A DNA stretch of 64,000 nucleotides, taken from NCBI RefSeq assembly GCF_030123505.1, contig NZ_CP126115.1:2804001-2868000 (forward strand). Reading direction: 5' to 3'. Position numbers and translations under genes: made by a program. Origin of the DNA: Neobacillus sp. YX16. Its GTDB lineage: Bacteria > Bacillota > Bacilli > Bacillales > Cytobacillaceae. Under the pieces are notes generated by a model. That model was given only the letters and a program-made list of their open reading frames with translations, searched no databases and was not told the origin of the DNA. Of the stretch, positions 60,230-64,000 are shown piece after piece (positions within the stretch are counted from its first letter, which is position 1; every line of letters begins with the position of its first letter).

Positions 60230-61249
60230 ATGAGTGTTGGATTCTTTGGAGGCAAGTTTCTACCGCTGCATCTTGGCCATGTGTATGCCATTGTTCAGGC
60301 TTCATCCATCGTGGATGAACTTTACCTAATTTTGTCTCATAGTGAAAAGCGTGATAAAGAATTGTGTCGAAATACTAAAATGGAGTACATTCCAGCTCAA
60401 ATACGTTTACGCTGGCTGTCCAGGCTAACAAAGGATATGCCAAATGTAAAAGTAGTATCGATTGAAGACTATCAAGGAAATGATGATTACGACTGGAATG
60501 AAGGAGCTCAATTAATCAAAAAGGCAATTGGAAAACCGATAGATTATGTTTTTAGTTCTGAGACTGAATATAGCGACATCTTTGAGGAACTGTATCCAAC
60601 TGCAAAGCATTTTCTAATCGATCCTATCCGCACACATGTGAACATCTCCGCAACGGCTATTCGAAAAGAAGGTGTCTTTCGTCATTGGGAGTTTATTCCT
60701 GACATCGTGAAACCCTACTTTGTAAAAATGGTCGTGGTGGTTGGAACAGAAAGCTGTGGGAAATCAACTCTAACGAAAAACCTCGCCAAAATCTACAATA
60801 CCACCTATGTAGAAGAATACGGTCGGGTTGTATGTGAAGAATTAGGCGGTTGCGATGGTATTATCTCAGTAGAAGATTACCAGAAAATTGCGTATGGTCA
60901 TAAGCTGGAGGAAATAAGGGCGATTGAAAAAGCAAATAAGCTAGTATTTATTGATACAGAAGCTATCGTGACCCAATTTTACTCAAACCTCTACAATCAT
61001 GAGCATCAGACCGTCCTAGATGAAATCGCTAAACTCCAAGATTACGATCTTTGGCTATACCTTGAACCCGATGTAAAGTGGGTGAATGACGGGCTCCGGG
61101 TTCATGGAGAGGATAAGGTAAGGGTGAAAAATAATCATCAGCTAAAGACATTATTAAAAAAATATAATGTCGATTATAAAATCTTGAACGGTGATTATTC
61201 GGATCGGCTTAATGGCGCCATCAAACTGATAAACGAGTTACTAACTTAA
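60230..61249 (+). CDS. nadR: NadR-type NMN adenylyltransferase / ribosylnicotinamide kinase
   Basis: A 339-residue two-domain enzyme: an N-terminal nucleotidyltransferase domain (GGKFLPLHLGHVYAI, then HVNISATAIRKEG near residue 137) and a C-terminal kinase domain with Walker A VGTESCGKSTL near residue 171. It lacks the DNA-binding helix-turn-helix of the enteric NadR, fitting the separate NrtR regulator. It phosphorylates nicotinamide riboside and makes NAD. Co-transcribed with pnuC. Confidence 0.92.
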   Translation: MSVGFFGGKFLPLHLGHVYAIVQASSIVDELYLILSHSEKRDKELCRNTKMEYIPAQIRLRWLSRLTKDMPNVKVVSIEDYQGNDDYDWNEGAQLIKKAIGKPIDYVFSSETEYSDIFEELYPTAKHFLIDPIRTHVNISATAIRKEGVFRHWEFIPDIVKPYFVKMVVVVGTESCGKSTLTKNLAKIYNTTYVEEYGRVVCEELGGCDGIISVEDYQKIAYGHKLEEIRAIEKANKLVFIDTEAIVTQFYSNLYNHEHQTVLDEIAKLQDYDLWLYLEPDVKWVNDGLRVHGEDKVRVKNNHQLKTLLKKYNVDYKILNGDYSDRLNGAIKLINELLT

Positions 61250-61275
61250 TAGGGAATAAGTATTGATTATTGTAA

Positions 61276-61304
61276 AAGGGACTCCTTGGAAGTCCCTTAT
61301 TTTA
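61276..61304 (+). terminator. Terminator of the NAD salvage operon
   Basis: An 8-bp stem (aagggact/agtccctt) with a 7-base loop, then attttat. Confidence 0.75.
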
Positions 61305-61435
61305 TTGAGAACAAACAACAATGACTTTTTTGTAATAATATAACCATATTATTACAGTTTTTCTGTATAATAGAAATAATTCTACTAGTTAACTATCTTC
61401 TAAATAATCTTAATTTGAATGGAGGAATAGATTCT

Positions 61436-62410
61436 ATGTCAAACTTTCCGTCTATCTTTAATAATTTGAGGATTCCTGTTATTGGTGCACCACTTTTTAT
61501 AATTAGTAATCCAAAGCTCGTTATTGAGCAATGTAAGGCTGGAATCGTTGGTTCGATGCCAGCATTAAATGCAAGGCCAGCCTCACAGCTTGACGAATGG
61601 CTGGCGGAAATCACAGAAGAGCTAGCAACATATAATGCACAAAATCCAGAGCGTCCAGCTGCGCCATTTGCGATTAATCAAATTGTCCACAAGACCAATG
61701 ACCGGCTTGAACATGATATGGATTTATGCGTGAAATATAAAGTTCCAATTATCATCACCTCACTTGGTGCCCGTGAAGAAATCAATGTCGCTGCACACAG
61801 TTATGGAGGTATAGTGTTCCACGATATAATCAATAATAAGTTCGCACACAAGGCTATTGATAAAGGAGCAGATGGTTTGATTGCAGTTGCTGCAGGTGCT
61901 GGAGGTCATGCGGGTGATAAAAGTCCTTTCGCATTGATTCAGGAAATTCGCCAATGGTTTAGTGGACCGTTAGCTTTGTCGGGTTCGATTGCAAACGGAA
62001 ATGCCATTCTTGCAGCGCAAGCGATTGGAGCAGATTTTGCCTATATTGGCTCTCCATTCATTGCAACCCACGAAGCAAGGGCAGCGAATGAATATAAGCA
62101 AGCGATTGTGGAATGTACCTCAGATGATATTGTAAATAGCAGTCTTTTCACTGGTGTACATGGCAATTATCTTGCGCCATCCATCCGGTCTGCAGGTTTG
62201 GATCCTCATGCACTTCCAGAAAGCGATCCATCGAAAATGAATTTTGGCGGTAGTGGGCAGGCAAAGGCATGGAAAGATATTTGGGGAAGCGGTCAGGGAA
62301 TTGGAGCAATAAATGAGGTCACGAGTACAGCGGAGTACGTCGATAAGCTTCATCAAGAGTATATAGCTGCAAGAGAGAGAATAATGAAAACGAGCCAAGT
62401 CTTAGCTTGA
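61436..62410 (+). CDS. NAD(P)H-dependent flavin oxidoreductase, nitronate monooxygenase-like
   Basis: A 324-residue FMN-dependent TIM barrel: IPVIGAPLFIISNPKLV, GIVGSMPALNARP, the conserved GADGLIAVAAGAGGHAG near residue 143 and GADFAYIGSPFIATHEA near residue 203. Nitronate monooxygenases detoxify nitronates such as propionate-3-nitronate with this scaffold; other members are enoyl reductases. The start has ggagg ten bases upstream. Confidence 0.85.
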   Translation: MSNFPSIFNNLRIPVIGAPLFIISNPKLVIEQCKAGIVGSMPALNARPASQLDEWLAEITEELATYNAQNPERPAAPFAINQIVHKTNDRLEHDMDLCVKYKVPIIITSLGAREEINVAAHSYGGIVFHDIINNKFAHKAIDKGADGLIAVAAGAGGHAGDKSPFALIQEIRQWFSGPLALSGSIANGNAILAAQAIGADFAYIGSPFIATHEARAANEYKQAIVECTSDDIVNSSLFTGVHGNYLAPSIRSAGLDPHALPESDPSKMNFGGSGQAKAWKDIWGSGQGIGAINEVTSTAEYVDKLHQEYIAARERIMKTSQVLA

Positions 62411-62456
62411 AAAAAGTGCCAGGTACCACCAAATTTGGTTGGTGCCTGGCACTTTT
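62410..62456 (+). terminator. Hairpin of the gtgcctggcac family, terminator
   Basis: A long stem (aaaaagtgccaggtaccacc with its partner, one mismatch) and a T run, kin to 27768 and 35113. Confidence 0.85.
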
Positions 62457-62662
62457 TGTTGTACTTGGATATTTGACTAGTGCATTACTTTTGACATTTG
62501 GATTCAATCTCAGTAATGTAACGTAGTAAGATACAAACATTAGTGGTAGTAGTATCATTTTTTATTTTTTTTTATGATGGGGTTAATAACCCTTTAGAAT
62601 TTCTTAAAATGTTCATAGTAGAGTTGAACTAAACTATCATGTCATTACTAGGAGGAATTATT

Positions 62663-63325
62663 ATGTCAAACTCTCAAACTATAGAAAAGCTAGAACAGAA
62701 AATGTTTATAGATGTTATTCGTGAACGTCGTTCTGTTCGTGCATACGATCCAACAGTGCAGATCTCACGTGAAGAAATGACTGAAATACTGGAGCAGGCA
62801 ACTTTGGCTCCTTCGTCTTCGAACCTGCAGCCATGGCGTTTTCTAGTCATTGATAAACCAGAGTTGAAGAAAAAGCTTTTGCCAATCGCGTTTAACCAAC
62901 AACAAGTAGTCGAAGCATCTGCTGTTATTGCGGTGCTTGGCGATGTGGAAAGCTACAAGAAAGCTGAAAAAATTTATGGACAGGCTGTTGAAGCAGGCTA
63001 TATGCCGGCTGATACGGCTAAATCATTCATCGAACGAACAGTCGGCATGTACTCAAACTTGCAGCCTGAAGTCGCTCGCCAAATTGTATATACGGATGGT
63101 GGCCTAATCTCGATGCAACTCATGCTTGTCGCACGATCCAAAGGGTACGACACTGTTCCAATGGGAGGATACGATAAAGCGAAGTTCGTTGAAGCTTTCG
63201 GAATTTCCGAGCGGTTTGTGCCGGTCATGCTCATTGCTATCGGAAAAGCAATGAAACCAGGACATCCTACTACACGTCTTCCTATTGAGGATGTAGCGTT
63301 CTTTAACGAATTGCCATCGGAATAA
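62663..63325 (+). CDS. Nitroreductase-family protein
   Basis: A 220-residue FMN enzyme of the nitroreductase fold: RRSVRAYDPTVQISREEM, EQATLAPSSSNLQPWRFLVI near residue 45, SMQLMLVARSKGYDTVPMGGYD near residue 152 and the closing GHPTTRLPIEDV. It reduces nitro groups, quinones or flavin. The start at 62663 follows aggagg by seven bases. Confidence 0.9.
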   Translation: MSNSQTIEKLEQKMFIDVIRERRSVRAYDPTVQISREEMTEILEQATLAPSSSNLQPWRFLVIDKPELKKKLLPIAFNQQQVVEASAVIAVLGDVESYKKAEKIYGQAVEAGYMPADTAKSFIERTVGMYSNLQPEVARQIVYTDGGLISMQLMLVARSKGYDTVPMGGYDKAKFVEAFGISERFVPVMLIAIGKAMKPGHPTTRLPIEDVAFFNELPSE

Positions 63326-63383
63326 GCATGACATAATGCAAAAGAAAAGAAGAATTGAATATAAAAAATAAAAACTTTATTTT

Positions 63384-63415
63384 AACCCCGTTCTTTCTTA
63401 GAACGGGGTTATTTG
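63384..63415. terminator. Terminator after the nitroreductase gene
   Basis: A 10-bp perfect stem (aaccccgttc/gaacggggtt) with a 7-base loop, T-rich after. From here to 63688 only one more hairpin (63574-63604, gtttgaaac arms) is seen, and no gene. Confidence 0.8.
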
Positions 63416-63688
63416 TGTTTGAGGTTATAAAATCCAAAGTTTCGGATCGGGGAAGGACTTACTAGACTAGTTACTTCTGGAAAAAAAATGAAGATTAATA
63501 CAAAAACCACGATTTGATGAAGGATATATTGAAGATTTACGATAGGATTGAAACATGTGTATAGTAATAAAGAGTTTGAAACGTTATTTTAATATGTTTC
63601 AAACCATTTTTTATGTTTACAATGATAACCTTCCTTTCCTTCATTTCATATATCATTGATTAATAATAGATAAAACCATAGTTGGTTA

Positions 63689-64000
63689 TTATTCGGAGGC
63701 AAATAATTTAAGCTCTTCCGAATCATTAGGAAAACAAATCGTTCCTTCAAATTTCATCCCGATTTTTTCGAGCAGCTTGGAGGAACCCTGATTGTCCAAA
63801 GATGTTATAGCTAAGATTCGCTTAAGAAGCAGTTGCTCATGTCCATACTTAAGCGCAGCAGAGGCTGATTCAAATCCAAAACCTTGTGCTTGATATCTTG
63901 ATAGAAAAGCAAAGCCAATATCAGGATTTTCTAGAGTGTCTCTTTTTAACAAACCACAAATTCCAATTGGTTTTTTTCCTTGCTTTTGCTCTACCAGATA
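63689..64000 (-). CDS. GNAT N-acetyltransferase, RimJ/RimL-like (partial)
   Basis: The frame is open to the end of the window, so the N-terminal part is missing. The 103 visible codons hold PIGICGLLKRDTLENPDIGFAFLSRYQAQGFGFESASAAL (strands 3-4 and the acetyl-CoA loop) and NQGSSKLLEKIGMKFEG, the standard RimJ/RimL C-terminal half. Acetyl acceptor unknown. Confidence 0.85.
   Translation of the reverse strand, partial: YLVEQKQGKKPIGICGLLKRDTLENPDIGFAFLSRYQAQGFGFESASAALKYGHEQLLLKRILAITSLDNQGSSKLLEKIGMKFEGTICFPNDSEELKLFASE

Overview
The window is AT-rich and densely coded, with GGAGG-type ribosome sites, many TTG/GTG starts and strong hairpin-plus-T terminators. A type B RNase P RNA, a long Bacillus-type SRP RNA with an Alu part, S-box and preQ1 riboswitches, CcpA cre-like sites, sporulation genes (yyaC, a yjcZ-like gene) and helD all point to an aerobic spore-forming Bacillaceae (Bacillus/Neobacillus-like; the genus is an inference). 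No tRNA, CRISPR array, prophage or transposase was seen.

Layout. 0-5 kb: end of a GH3 glycosidase, a DUF2935 protein, a GreA/GreB-like factor with a leader peptide, an isochorismatase-like hydrolase and yyaC. 5-22 kb: an accessory catabolic region held together by repeated GGTATAC operators and two near-identical GntR/FCD regulators. It has an aspartate dehydrogenase-like enzyme, two large permeases, a ProC-like reductase, two 2Fe-2S ferredoxins, a creatininase-family amidohydrolase, a TenA/PqqC-like (haem-oxygenase-like) putative di-iron enzyme, an aldehyde dehydrogenase, a GlcG/HbpS protein, a split chromate-type transporter, an ABM monooxygenase, a Gfo/Idh/MocA oxidoreductase and a nonsense-broken serine hydrolase. 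22-31.6 kb: ordinary housekeeping and hypothetical genes ending in helD. 31.6-35.1 kb: a decayed sigma-54 locus with a near-perfect -24/-12 promoter, a crotonase-family gene, a decapitated enhancer-binding protein fused to the tail of a lost second crotonase gene, and an acyl-CoA ligase.

35.2-36 kb: SRP RNA and RNase P RNA genes in tandem on the minus strand. 36.7-43 kb: an S-box (SAM-I) riboswitch and terminator in front of a BMP-type nucleoside ABC importer (lipoprotein, double ATPase, two permeases) followed by a sulfite-oxidase-like molybdoprotein and a nucleoside phosphorylase, which suggests import and salvage of a sulfur- or SAM-derived nucleoside. 43-46.6 kb: EamA transporter, preQ1 riboswitch with a queuosine-precursor transporter, YwaF-like and HAD proteins.

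47-58 kb: a third FadR-type regulator beside cre sites and a ring-degradation cluster: FAH-family hydrolase, MhpA-like FAD hydroxylase, extradiol dioxygenase, HsaA-like monooxygenase with its flavin reductase, thiolase, PaaG-like isomerase and acetoacetyl-CoA synthetase. The set suggests aromatic ring opening that ends in acetoacetate and acetyl-CoA. 58.7-61.2 kb: an NAD salvage operon (NrtR, PnuC, NadR) behind an inverted-repeat operator. 61.4-64 kb: a nitronate-monooxygenase-like flavoprotein, a nitroreductase and the C-terminal part of a GNAT acetyltransferase that runs off the window.

Small dispersed elements recur: a GC-rich element ending in ctgttgatt/aatcaacag (two copies), and a hairpin family built on gtgcctggcac (three copies) used as terminators.
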